From: Pseudomonas sp. CCI4.2 | GTDB taxonomy: Bacteria; Pseudomonadota; Gammaproteobacteria; Pseudomonadales; Pseudomonadaceae | Assembly (NCBI RefSeq): GCF_034350045.1 | Contig: NZ_CP133781.1 | Location: 4,636,501 to 4,700,500 of the forward strand | Direction of reading: 5' to 3' | DNA: 64,000 bases | Shown: in pieces, positions 7,390-15,447 of the stretch | Position numbering within the stretch: position 1 is the first letter of the stretch | Layout: every line of letters starts with the position of its first letter | Notes under the pieces: model-generated | Seen by the model: the letters and a program-made list of their open reading frames with translations, nothing else | Database searches by the model: none | What the model was told of the DNA's origin: nothing | Position numbers and translations under genes: made by a program

Positions 7390-8205
7390 ATGACCGACTT
7401 CAATACCCTAGAACTGAACACCGACCCACGGGGATTTGCCACGCTTTGGCTGAACCGCCCTGATAAGAACAACGCCTTCAACGCGCAAATGATCCGCGAG
7501 CTGATTTTGGCGCTGGATGAGGTTCAAGCCAATACCAGCCTGCGCTTCATGTTAATCCGTGGCCGAGGCAAGCACTTCAGCGCGGGCGCCGACTTGGCCT
7601 GGATGCAGGAATCGGCGAAGCTCGATTACAGCACCAACCTTGACGACGCCCGGGAATTAGCCGAGCTGATGTATAACCTGGCCAAACTGAAAATCCCGAC
7701 CTTGGCCGTTGTCCAAGGCGCCGCGTACGGCGGTGCACTGGGGCTGATCAGTTGCTGTGACATGGCGATCGGCACGGACGATGCGCAGTTTTGCCTGTCG
7801 GAAGTGCGCATCGGTTTGGCCCCGGCAGTGATCAGTCCGTTCGTGGTGCAAGCCATCGGCGAACGTGCTGCCCGACGCTATGCATTGACCGCCGAGCGTT
7901 TCAGCGGGGTTCGGGCACAGGAGATCGGCCTGCTTGCCGAGTGCTACCCAGTCGCCGAGTTTGAACAGCGGGTCGACCAGTGGGTCGACAACCTGTTGCT
8001 CAATAGCCCTCAAGCCATGCGCGCCAGCAAAGACTTGCTCCGTGAAGTGGGGAATGGCGCGCTAACCCCTGCCCTGCGCCGTTACTGCGAAAACGCCATC
8101 GCGCGGATTCGCGTCAGCCCGGAAGGCCAGGAAGGTTTGCGCGCCTTTCTGGAAAAGCGCCCACCCACGTGGCAGCCAGAACTCAATAAGGAGCCGCGCC
8201 CATGA
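7390..8205 (+). CDS. liuC: Methylglutaconyl-CoA hydratase
   Basis: Enoyl-CoA hydratase/isomerase-fold enzyme that hydrates 3-methylglutaconyl-CoA to HMG-CoA, the substrate of LiuE. I chose the ATG at 7390 (MTDFNTLELNTDPRG) over an in-frame GTG at 7384 because a strong AAAGGAG at 7378-7384 sits at proper distance; this gives 271 residues. Crotonase signatures are the oxyanion-hole segments HFSAGADLAWM (about residue 63) and GAAYGGALGL, and the SEVRIGLAPA segment. The stop overlaps the liuD start in ATGA. Confidence 0.94.
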   Translation: MTDFNTLELNTDPRGFATLWLNRPDKNNAFNAQMIRELILALDEVQANTSLRFMLIRGRGKHFSAGADLAWMQESAKLDYSTNLDDARELAELMYNLAKLKIPTLAVVQGAAYGGALGLISCCDMAIGTDDAQFCLSEVRIGLAPAVISPFVVQAIGERAARRYALTAERFSGVRAQEIGLLAECYPVAEFEQRVDQWVDNLLLNSPQAMRASKDLLREVGNGALTPALRRYCENAIARIRVSPEGQEGLRAFLEKRPPTWQPELNKEPRP

Positions 8206-10193
8206 GCGCTTCGCCAACGCCTTCATTAACTGCAGCCCCACTGCTAACGCGGATTCTGGTGGCCAACCGGGGCGAAATCGCCTGCCGGATCATGCGCACC
8301 GCCAAAGCCCTGGGCCTGACCACCGTCGCGGTGCACAGCGCCACTGATCGCGAGGCTCGGCATGTTCGTGAAGCCGACATCGGTGTCGATTTGGGTGGCA
8401 GCAAAGCCGCAGACAGCTATTTACTGATCGACAAACTGATCGCCGCCGCCAAGGCCAGCGGTGCCCAGGCGATCCATCCCGGGTATGGCTTTTTGTCGGA
8501 AAACGCCGGTTTTGCCCGCGCCATCGAAAACGCCGGACTGATTTTCCTCGGCCCGCCCGCCTCGGCCATTGATGCCATGGGCAGCAAGTCCGCCGCCAAA
8601 GCGTTAATGGAAGACGCTGGCGTTCCGCTGGTGCCGGGTTACCACGGCGCGGCGCAAGACGTTGACACCTTCCGCCTTGCGGCTGAGCGCATCGGCTACC
8701 CGGTATTGCTCAAAGCCACGGCGGGTGGTGGCGGTAAAGGGATGAAGGTCGTTGAGCAGGTCAGTGAACTGGCTGAAGCGCTGGCCTCGGCTCAGCGGGA
8801 AGCGCAGTCATCGTTCGGTGATTCGCGGATGCTGGTGGAGAAATACCTGCTCAAGCCACGCCATGTGGAAATTCAAGTGTTTGCCGACCAACACGGCAAT
8901 TGTTTGTACCTGAATGAGCGCGACTGTTCGATTCAGCGTCGCCATCAAAAAGTCGTGGAAGAAGCCCCCGCCCCCGGTCTCACCCCGGAACTGCGCCGGG
9001 CCATGGGCGAAGCTGCGGTGCGTGCGGCGCAAACCATTGGCTATGTTGGGGCGGGTACTGTCGAGTTTTTGCTCGACTCACGCGGTGAGTTCTTCTTCAT
9101 GGAGATGAACACGCGCCTGCAAGTCGAACACCCGGTCACCGAAGCCATCACCGGCCTGGACCTGGTGGCGTGGCAGATTCGCGTCGCACAGGGCGAGCCG
9201 CTGCCGATTACTCAAGCGCAGGTGCCGCTGATCGGGCATGCGATCGAAGTCCGACTTTATGCCGAAGACCCGGCTAACGACTTCTTGCCTGCAACAGGCA
9301 CTTTGGCGATTTACCGTGAGTCGGCGGCGGGTCCCGGACGCCGGGTGGACAGCGGCGTGGCTGAGGGCGACAGCGTGTCGCCTTTCTATGACCCGATGCT
9401 CGGCAAGCTGATCGCCTGGGGTGAAAACCGCGAGCAAGCGCGCTTGCGTTTGCTGGCGATGCTGAATGAGTTTGCCATTGGTGGTCTGAAAACCAACGTG
9501 GCGTTTCTGCGCCGCATCATTGCCCACCCAGCGTTCGCCGCGGCGGAGTTGGATACTGATTTCATTCCGCGTTATCAGGCGCAATTGCTGCCGCCAGCGG
9601 GTGAACTGACGGCTGAGTTCTGGCAGGCGGCCGGTGAAGCGTTCAGCCAAAGCCAGGCAAACGCTGTTCGTCAGGATGATCTGCATTCGCCCTGGTCCAG
9701 CAACCGGGGCTTACGCGCCGGTCTTCCAGCCGAAATAGACTTGCATCTGAGCTGTAACAGCCAGAAACAGGTGATCCAGCTGCGCAACACGAATGCATCC
9801 AGCGCCAGGTTGCAGGGCGAACAGTTGGTCATCGAACACGACGGTGTTCGGCATCAGCACTTGGCGATCCGGCGCGGCGACACGCTGTACCTGAATTGGC
9901 AGGGCGAGCTGCATACGATCAAGCGTCTTGATCCGATTGCCGAAGTCGAGGCCAGCCATACCCAACAAGGCGGCCTGACTGCGCCCATGAACGGCAGCAT
10001 CGTGCGGGTGATGGTCGAGGTCGGGCAAAGCGTCGACATCGGCGCGCAACTGGTGGTGTTGGAAGCCATGAAAATGGAACACAGCGTTCGGGCGCCCCAT
10101 GCAGGGGTGGTCAAAGCGATTTATTGCGTAGAGGGCGAGATGGTCAGTGAAGGCACCGCGTTGGTGGAGCTGGAAGATCCGTCGGTTCTATAG
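8202..10193 (+). CDS. liuD: Methylcrotonyl-CoA carboxylase alpha subunit (biotin carboxylase/carrier)
   Basis: ATP-dependent carboxylation of biotin and delivery to LiuB. The 663-residue protein contains, in order, a biotin carboxylase N-domain (from about residue 14, ILVANRGEIACRIMRTAK), an ATP-grasp domain with the Gly-rich loop KATAGGGGKGMK, a biotin carboxylase C-domain, a linker and a biotinyl domain. The biotinylated lysine is Lys624 in VLEAMKMEHS. The start overlaps liuC by 4 bp, so translation is coupled. Last gene of the liu operon. Confidence 0.96.
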   Translation: MSASPTPSLTAAPLLTRILVANRGEIACRIMRTAKALGLTTVAVHSATDREARHVREADIGVDLGGSKAADSYLLIDKLIAAAKASGAQAIHPGYGFLSENAGFARAIENAGLIFLGPPASAIDAMGSKSAAKALMEDAGVPLVPGYHGAAQDVDTFRLAAERIGYPVLLKATAGGGGKGMKVVEQVSELAEALASAQREAQSSFGDSRMLVEKYLLKPRHVEIQVFADQHGNCLYLNERDCSIQRRHQKVVEEAPAPGLTPELRRAMGEAAVRAAQTIGYVGAGTVEFLLDSRGEFFFMEMNTRLQVEHPVTEAITGLDLVAWQIRVAQGEPLPITQAQVPLIGHAIEVRLYAEDPANDFLPATGTLAIYRESAAGPGRRVDSGVAEGDSVSPFYDPMLGKLIAWGENREQARLRLLAMLNEFAIGGLKTNVAFLRRIIAHPAFAAAELDTDFIPRYQAQLLPPAGELTAEFWQAAGEAFSQSQANAVRQDDLHSPWSSNRGLRAGLPAEIDLHLSCNSQKQVIQLRNTNASSARLQGEQLVIEHDGVRHQHLAIRRGDTLYLNWQGELHTIKRLDPIAEVEASHTQQGGLTAPMNGSIVRVMVEVGQSVDIGAQLVVLEAMKMEHSVRAPHAGVVKAIYCVEGEMVSEGTALVELEDPSVL

Positions 10194-10242
10194 GCTCTGC
10201 GTCACTATTGAGAATCTTTCTTGAACAAAGAAGGAAAAAGCT

Positions 10243-10270
10243 TTGACTTGCGAATGATAACGATTAGTAT
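10243..10270 (+). promoter_or_regulatory. Iron-regulated promoter with Fur box for PrrF
   Basis: TTGACT (-35, 10243-10248) and TAGTAT (-10, 10265-10270) with 16-bp spacing. Positions 10250-10268 match 13 of 19 bases of the Fur consensus, with the run AATGATAA intact, and overlap the promoter. Fur-Fe2+ would block transcription in iron-rich cells. Confidence 0.8.
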
Positions 10271-10276
10271 TGCGGC

Positions 10277-10389
10277 AACTGATCGCAAGATCAGTCTGAT
10301 AACTCAAGAGCCTTAGGTCGGCTCTTGGTTTATCTCCTCATCAGGCTAATCACGGTTTTGACCCGGCATTTTTGCCGGGTCTTTTTTTT
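10277..10389 (+). ncRNA. prrF: PrrF-type iron-responsive sRNA
   Basis: Hfq-dependent sRNA made in iron starvation that represses mRNAs of iron-rich non-essential proteins. The diagnostic PrrF core (TCTCCTCATCAGGCTAATCA, 10334-10353) is present word for word as I recall it. It is preceded by a 5' hairpin (CTGATCGCAAGATCAG, 10279-10294) and followed by the terminator hairpin 10361-10380 with eight Ts. About 113 nt, close to the roughly 115 nt of P. aeruginosa PrrF1/F2. The single copy here fits species in which the two prrF genes are unlinked. Known PrrF targets such as sdhCDAB are also encoded in this window. Confidence 0.93.
10361..10389 (+). terminator. Rho-independent terminator of PrrF
   Basis: ACCCGGC (10361-10367), loop ATTTTT, GCCGGGT (10374-10380), then eight Ts. 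Classic intrinsic terminator, which also serves as the Hfq-binding poly-U tail. Confidence 0.93.
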
Positions 10390-10453
10390 GGGTTGGTTTT
10401 CTATGGTGTAGAGTAGCCGGCTTATTTGGCACTGCCGTACTCAGGAAACAATC

Positions 10454-11599
10454 GTGACTCAGACCTCTCTCAAAATCAGCGCTGATTTCGACAGCGGCAA
10501 CATCGAAGTAATCGACGCCAGTAACCCTTCCCGCACAATACTGGCGATTCGCCCAGACACTCGCAGCCCGCACTTTCAGTGGTTTCACTTCAAGGTCGAG
10601 AACCTGCACGTGGGCCACGCGCACGCCTTTAGCCTCAATAATGCAGGGCAATCCAGCTACAGCCGTGCCTGGAGCGGCTATAACGTCGTGGCGTCCTACG
10701 ACCATGAACACTGGTTTCGCGTACCCACCACCTATGACGGAGCCGCTCTTGATTTCAGCATCGAACCGACTGAGCCGCAGGTCTATTTTGCTTATTTCGA
10801 ACCCTACAGCCGGGTGCGTCACGACCGGTTGATCGAGCAGGCCATCAATAAGGCCGGCCTAGAGCTGATCGCGACCGGCAAGAGCATCGAAGGCCGTGAT
10901 GTTCAGTTGTTACGTAGGGGTGATGGGAACGCGAGCAAACGCAATATCTGGATCATTGCCCAGCAGCATCCGGGTGAGCACATGGCCGAATGGTTCATGG
11001 AAGGATTGATCGAGCGGTTGCAGGACGTCGCTGACCCGGTCATGGCGCAATTACTCTCGGTGGCCAATCTGTACCTGGTGCCACACATGAACCCGGACGG
11101 CTCATTCCATGGCCATTTACGCACCAACGCCATGGGCAAGGACCTCAATCGGGCCTGGCAAGACTCCACCGAAGCGCTCAGCCCGGAGGTGTTTTTCGTT
11201 CGGCAGCAGATGGAACAGTACGGTGTTGATCTGTTCCTTGATGTACACGGTGACGAGGAGATTCCTTATATCTTCGCCGCTGCCTGCGAGGGCAACCCCG
11301 GTTACACGCCTCATCAGCAGCAGTTGGAAGAACATTTCCGCCGCCGTTTGAGCGAGATCACCCGGGATTTCCAATCACGCTATGGCTATCCCCGCGCACG
11401 TCCTGGACACGCCAACATGGACTTGGCCTGCAACAGCACCGGCGAGCGCTATAAGTGCTTGGCGCTGACCTTGGAGATGCCGTTCAAAGACAACGACGAT
11501 GCGCCGGACGCGCTCACGGGTTGGTCGGGTAAGCGCTCGAAACAACTGGCCAAGGACGTGTTGACCACGATTGCGGAGATGATTCCGGTTTTGCGTTGA
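10454..11599 (+). CDS. M14-family zinc carboxypeptidase (cytosolic CCP-like)
   Basis: A 381-residue protein without signal peptide. A beta-rich N-terminal domain (about 1-120) precedes an M14 peptidase domain, the arrangement of cytosolic carboxypeptidases related to eukaryotic CCP/Nna1 deglutamylases. The zinc ligands are visible as HPGE (His172, Glu175) and DVHGDEE (His265). MNPDG, DLNRAW and the catalytic Glu341 in LTLEMPF are all in family context. In bacteria the substrate is not well known; removal of C-terminal acidic residues is possible. It stands alone, downstream of the PrrF terminator. Confidence 0.9.
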   Translation: MTQTSLKISADFDSGNIEVIDASNPSRTILAIRPDTRSPHFQWFHFKVENLHVGHAHAFSLNNAGQSSYSRAWSGYNVVASYDHEHWFRVPTTYDGAALDFSIEPTEPQVYFAYFEPYSRVRHDRLIEQAINKAGLELIATGKSIEGRDVQLLRRGDGNASKRNIWIIAQQHPGEHMAEWFMEGLIERLQDVADPVMAQLLSVANLYLVPHMNPDGSFHGHLRTNAMGKDLNRAWQDSTEALSPEVFFVRQQMEQYGVDLFLDVHGDEEIPYIFAAACEGNPGYTPHQQQLEEHFRRRLSEITRDFQSRYGYPRARPGHANMDLACNSTGERYKCLALTLEMPFKDNDDAPDALTGWSGKRSKQLAKDVLTTIAEMIPVLR

Positions 11600-11607
11600 G
11601 ACAAAAA

Positions 11608-11773
11608 GCTTCCCGAATAAATTCGGTCCCACAGCGGATCGTGGGATTAGCTGACAGGACTGTAGATACCAACTTGTTGGCGAAGGCCCTTTGGCCTGAT
11701 CGCAGCCTTCGGCAGCTCCTACAGAAAATCAGTACATCGCCAGAATCTGTGGGACCGAATTCATTCGGGAAGC
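11608..11773. repeat. Long inverted repeat enclosing REP-like sequence
   Basis: Arms at 11608-11634 and 11747-11773 are inverted near-copies built on GAATAAATTCGGTCCCACAG. They enclose a second, inner REP-type hairpin (CCAACTTGTTGGCGAAGGCC...AGCTCCTACAG). One arm of the same element recurs at 29701-29728. Together with flanking sequence it fills the 237 bp between the convergent carboxypeptidase and cytochrome b561 genes, where no gene is visible. Confidence 0.8.
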
Positions 11774-11836
11774 GAGCGGCGCGGTTTGTCTGACGTACCG
11801 CAGCGCCCATCTCATCGCCAACACGTTGCCTCGTCC

Positions 11837-12376
11837 TCAATCCTCCCCACGCACCATGCTGTCCAGCACGTCATCGCGGCGGATGAAGCCATGGAACAAA
11901 GCAGCCGCCACGTGCAGCAGGATGGTCAGGAAGAACAGATACGCCAAGTAGGTGTGTGCCTTGCGCAGCAACGCGAAGGTGTGTGGGTTGGCCGCCATGA
12001 TCGAAGGCAACTCTATTGAGTGGCTGAGCATGACGGGGTCACCGGCTGCCGAGATCATTGCCCAGCCAATCAACGGCATTACCAGCATCAGGGCATACAG
12101 CAAATAGTGCGACAGCTTTGCCGCCAGCGCCTGAATGCTTGGCAGGTCTGCTGGCAAGGGCGGCGTTTTGCTGGAGAAGCGCACGAAGAGCCGCACAATC
12201 ACCAGCACTAAAATAGCGATGCCCAGCGGTTTGTGAATGTGCAACAGCCACTCATGCCGTTCTGAAACTGAAGCAACCATTCCGGCACCGATGAACAGCA
12301 TCGACAAAATCATCAACGCCATCAGCCAATGCAACAGGCGCGCCAAGGGTGCGAAATGCGAAGGTTGGCCGTTCAT
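11837..12376 (-). CDS. Cytochrome b561 family protein
   Basis: A 179-residue inner-membrane di-haem cytochrome b561. Four transmembrane helices are evident: about 10-33, 45-67, 88-110 and 140-165. Conserved histidines are found in LLHWLMALM, LLHIHKPLG, LSHYLLYALML and HTYLAYLFFLTILLHVAAALFHGF. It probably passes quinol electrons to the catalase-like protein encoded just upstream: the start ATG overlaps that gene's stop codon by one base (TAATG), so the two are translationally coupled. Confidence 0.92.
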   Translation of the reverse strand: MNGQPSHFAPLARLLHWLMALMILSMLFIGAGMVASVSERHEWLLHIHKPLGIAILVLVIVRLFVRFSSKTPPLPADLPSIQALAAKLSHYLLYALMLVMPLIGWAMISAAGDPVMLSHSIELPSIMAANPHTFALLRKAHTYLAYLFFLTILLHVAAALFHGFIRRDDVLDSMVRGED

Positions 12377-13473
12377 TATTTGGACTCCTGAGTCGAGGCT
12401 GAGGTGGGTAGCTGGTCCACTTCACGGGTCCGGCGCAGGTAGGATGATGCGTAAACCGCCGACCGCGCCGCCAGTAACGGGTCGTCAGAACCTTCGATAC
12501 CGCTTGGCAGTACCAACGGGTCGTAGTTGACGTCACGGCAGTCGCCGTTGAGTTGTGGCTGGGTGCTTTCCAATACCAGCGTGCCAGCATTCACCGTCCG
12601 GTGATCGGCGGACCAGGATTTGCTGGCGTCGTTGATCGGGTCACCCGCATTGGCCAAGGTGAAAATCAGGTCCCACCGCAGCGGGCCGCTAGCCAAGTGC
12701 TGATCCAGGTCTTTTTCCAAATAATCCTTGGCCTCAGGTGCCTGGGCGCCCGGCTCGTCTTTATCTACTGGCACCATGCTCCAGCGTACGGCTTGGCGTT
12801 TGCCGTCGGCACCCACGAGGTAGAACGCATTGAGGCTGTTGTACTGCTCGGTGGTGTAACTGGCCGACGGTTTGGCGGTCTTGACCCATGCCAGAAACGG
12901 TCCGGCCTCAGGATGCGCGGCGAAGAACGCGGGCGGCTTGCTCGGGTCGGGTTTACCCGTTGCGGGATCCGGGGCGGTGGCGGTGAGCAACCCGTAGAAC
13001 GCTTCCGGTGTACCCACTGGGAACACCGGCATGCTGTTCATCCCGGTTCGCCATTGCTGACCATTTGCCTGTTTGAAACGCAAGGCCATGCTGCGAATGG
13101 GCGCCGCGCTGTCGGGCGAATACGGATTGCCTGTCGGCAACGCGAACCGGCCAACCACCGGCGTACGCGTGGCGCTTAGCACCTGCGCACTGGAAAACTC
13201 GGCGGCTGCACCGTTGCTTTCGAAGTACCCTGCTACGCAGACACCTTTTGAGTGATTGCGCCGAAAACCCGGATGGATGCCGTTGCTCTGTTCAAGACGA
13301 TCAGTAAACAACTTGGGCGTCAGTCGCTGCGGGTCGAAATAGCCCCCCACGTAGGCGAAGATACCGGCGGCGGCGGCGACCACTACCGCGATGCCCGCCA
13401 GTCGAAAAACAGTGCTTGCGGCACTCAAGGGCGGCTTTTGCGGGCGCGATGTCGGCGGTAAAGGGTCAACCAT
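12376..13473 (-). CDS. Catalase-related haem peroxidase (SrpA type)
   Basis: A 365-residue small catalase-like protein with one N-terminal transmembrane anchor (about 22-45, VFRLAGIAVVVAAAAGIFAYVGGYF), so the haem domain probably faces the periplasm. Catalase-core features are GIHPGFRRNHSKGVCVAGYFE (distal His region) and the RSMALRF and NAFYLVG segments. The ATG at 13473 is preferred to an upstream in-frame start at 13500 because a GGAG ribosome-binding site precedes it. It forms an operon with cytochrome b561 and diverges from the ECF sigma gene, whose promoter motif is found here. Confidence 0.9.
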   Translation of the reverse strand: MVDPLPPTSRPQKPPLSAASTVFRLAGIAVVVAAAAGIFAYVGGYFDPQRLTPKLFTDRLEQSNGIHPGFRRNHSKGVCVAGYFESNGAAAEFSSAQVLSATRTPVVGRFALPTGNPYSPDSAAPIRSMALRFKQANGQQWRTGMNSMPVFPVGTPEAFYGLLTATAPDPATGKPDPSKPPAFFAAHPEAGPFLAWVKTAKPSASYTTEQYNSLNAFYLVGADGKRQAVRWSMVPVDKDEPGAQAPEAKDYLEKDLDQHLASGPLRWDLIFTLANAGDPINDASKSWSADHRTVNAGTLVLESTQPQLNGDCRDVNYDPLVLPSGIEGSDDPLLAARSAVYASSYLRRTREVDQLPTSASTQESK

Positions 13474-13516
13474 GAAAAACTCCAGGGCCGTTGGCCTCAA
13501 GGTGTAAGTACTGTGT

Positions 13517-13541
13517 GACGCTGGCGCTGACGAGTTATTCC
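13517..13541 (-). promoter_or_regulatory. ECF-type promoter of the catalase/cytochrome operon
   Basis: On the minus strand, GGAATAAC (13541-13534), 13 bp, then CGTC (13520-13517). This is the same motif and spacing as the promoter facing the sigma gene on the other strand. Confidence 0.75.
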
Positions 13542-13568
13542 ATCGGTGAGATTTTATTTTTCGGCCGT

Positions 13569-13593
13569 GGAATAACCTTCACCGACAGGCGTC
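13569..13593 (+). promoter_or_regulatory. ECF-type autoregulatory promoter of sigma/anti-sigma operon
   Basis: GGAATAAC (13569-13576), 13 bp, CGTC (13590-13593). The GGAA..CGTC form is the standard ECF -35/-10 pattern. The exact repeat of motif and spacing in the opposite direction defines the likely recognition site of the adjacent sigma factor. Confidence 0.78.
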
Positions 13594-13649
13594 TCTCTGG
13601 TCACACGATCTGAATTGATCATAGTTGCTGACATGGAACCCGCAGGCCG

Positions 13650-14162
13650 ATGAACGAATTTGACGATCAACTCCGTGAGTTATTGCCGCGAATGCGTCGC
13701 TTCGCCGTATGGCTGACCCGCGACTCCAGCAGCGCGGATGACCTGGTGCAGTCGAGTCTTGAGAAAGCCCTGTCACGTTGGGCCGACAAACGTCCCGAGG
13801 GTGATTTGCGCGCGTGGCTATTTTCGATTCTGTATCGGCAGTTCCTGGATGCGCATCGCCGGTCTCGGCGTTATAGCCGCATGTTGGAACTGTTCACTGG
13901 CGGCCGTGACGATCACTATGAGCCGTCCGTCGAACGCACGGTGGTCGCGCAATCGACACTCGAAGCCTTCGGCCTGTTGAACACCGAGCAACGTGCGCTG
14001 TTGTTGTGGGTGTCGGTCGAAGGCCTTAGTTATAAAGAAGTCGCTGAGATTCTTGATGTTCCTGTTGGCACCGTCATGTCCCGTTTGTCCCGTGCTCGCC
14101 AAGCCTTGCGCCAACTCAGCGACGGTGAAATCACACTTCCCTCTTTGCGGATATTGAAATGA
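13650..14162 (+). CDS. ECF RNA polymerase sigma factor
   Basis: A 170-residue ECF sigma factor with a region 2 domain (about 10-75, including DDLVQSSLEKAL and LRAWLFSILYRQFLDAHR) and a region 4 HTH (about 105-155, GLSYKEVAEILDVPVGTVMSRLSRARQAL). Linkage to an anti-sigma factor, a catalase-like protein and cytochrome b561 is, as I recall, the hallmark of the ECF26 group. The stop overlaps the anti-sigma start (ATGA). Likely response: peroxide or another oxidative stress at the envelope. Confidence 0.94.
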   Translation: MNEFDDQLRELLPRMRRFAVWLTRDSSSADDLVQSSLEKALSRWADKRPEGDLRAWLFSILYRQFLDAHRRSRRYSRMLELFTGGRDDHYEPSVERTVVAQSTLEAFGLLNTEQRALLLWVSVEGLSYKEVAEILDVPVGTVMSRLSRARQALRQLSDGEITLPSLRILK

Positions 14163-14917
14163 TGACCCTGCCCCCCAGCGAACGCGACTTGCACGCTTAT
14201 GTCGATCATCAACTCAGTGATGCCGACTGCCTGACTCTGGAAACCTGGCTGGCCGCACACCCAGAGCAGGCCGAGCACATTGCCGCGTGGCAGCTGGACG
14301 CCCAGCATTTGCGCGCAGCATTGAGCGGTGGTCTACACCAAGCACCCAATGCCGAGCTGGACCCGGCGTTCATTCGTCAGCGCCTGCGTCGTTCGTCTTA
14401 TCGGAACTACGCCTCGGCGGCGGTGTTGCTGATCGCTGTCAGCGTCGGCGGTTTGAGCGGTTGGCAGGCGCGGGAAATGACCCTGAGCAACAACGTCCTG
14501 CCGATGGCCGACGCAGTACAGGCGTACCGGATGTTTGCGGTGAATGACAATGTGGCATCGGACTGGAATGCGCAGAAAACCAGCAACGCCCAGGGTTGGC
14601 TGGACAAAAATTTTTCTCACGCCAGTCGCCTTCCGGACCTTGAGGCGGCAGGGTTCAAACCGATCAGTGGGCGTTTGACCAGCACCGAACAGGGTGCGGC
14701 AGCGATGGTGGTTTATGAGGATGGGACTGGGCGCAAGGTGAGCTTCTATATCCGCCCACCAGGACCACACAATCATATGCTGCCGCGTGGAAGCCGTCGT
14801 GACGGTGAACTGCAGGCCGATTATTGGTCCAGTGGCGGTTACAACTATGCAATGGTCAGCCAAGCCGACGACCCGGCAGCGCAAGCAGCCCGGCAGGTTA
14901 TTCAGCAGCCTATCTAG
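14159..14917 (+). CDS. Transmembrane anti-sigma factor
   Basis: A 252-residue protein. An N-terminal cytoplasmic anti-sigma domain (SERDLHAYVDHQLSDADCLTLE; a zinc-finger-like region but without a clear HxxxCxxC) is followed by one transmembrane helix (about 83-102, YASAAVLLIAVSVGGLSGW) and a periplasmic domain of about 150 residues. It should hold the upstream ECF factor inactive until a periplasmic signal arrives. There are two adjacent ATGs (14159 and 14162); the first overlaps the sigma stop. Confidence 0.9.
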   Translation: MMTLPPSERDLHAYVDHQLSDADCLTLETWLAAHPEQAEHIAAWQLDAQHLRAALSGGLHQAPNAELDPAFIRQRLRRSSYRNYASAAVLLIAVSVGGLSGWQAREMTLSNNVLPMADAVQAYRMFAVNDNVASDWNAQKTSNAQGWLDKNFSHASRLPDLEAAGFKPISGRLTSTEQGAAAMVVYEDGTGRKVSFYIRPPGPHNHMLPRGSRRDGELQADYWSSGGYNYAMVSQADDPAAQAARQVIQQPI

Positions 14918-15447
14918 GGTTGATCAGGTGTCCGTGGGATATAGCGGCGTTAGCGCCCACTCAATGATGCACATCGGCGACGCCACCGTTCAAACCGCGT
15001 CTACTTGCAGTTGTTACGCGGTATCTGGGTTGCATTCCAAACGGGCAAACCGCGCAGAAAGAAGCTGGGCATCGAGAGTGCTGGTGGGATCGTCGAGCCG
15101 CGCGGTGCTGCCAAAATTCAGCAGCCCCGCCGACTCTAGGCTGGCATCGCTGACTTGGGAGACCAGCAAGCAGCCGCGCTGCACATTGACGCGAACCTCA
15201 ACTTGAAGCTGCGCACCTGACGTGGTTTCGCTGAGCATTAGGCTCAAAAACGCGTACAGCAACCGACCTTTCAAATCCACAACCCTTGCGATTAAGTGCA
15301 ATGCAAGGAGTAGGTTAGCAGCGGATAAATATCTCGTTGGAAAACACAGCAGTTCTATCGCACTTTCCGATGAACACCCGTTCGAGTGAGTTTTTTACTA
15401 AAAAACACTCATTAGGGCACTAACAACATACGACGAGCGAGTCACCC
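14918..15447. other. 530-bp region without a convincing gene
   Basis: Between the anti-sigma gene and sixA. The longest frame is 95 codons on the minus strand (15014-15301), starting with TTG. It has no ribosome-binding site and matches no family I know. A hairpin at 15384-15410 probably terminates the sixA operon. Nothing else is recognised. Confidence 0.6.
15384..15410 (-). terminator. AT-rich hairpin downstream of sixA
   Basis: GAGTGAGTTTTTT (15384-15396) and AAAAAACACTC (15400-15410) pair with one bulged base. The stem carries its own T run on both strands. It lies 38 bp beyond the sixA stop on the minus strand. Confidence 0.5.

Noticed and set aside
15014..15301. 95-codon minus-strand frame
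   Set aside because: TTG start, no ribosome-binding site, no recognisable family. Left as a note in the intergenic entry.
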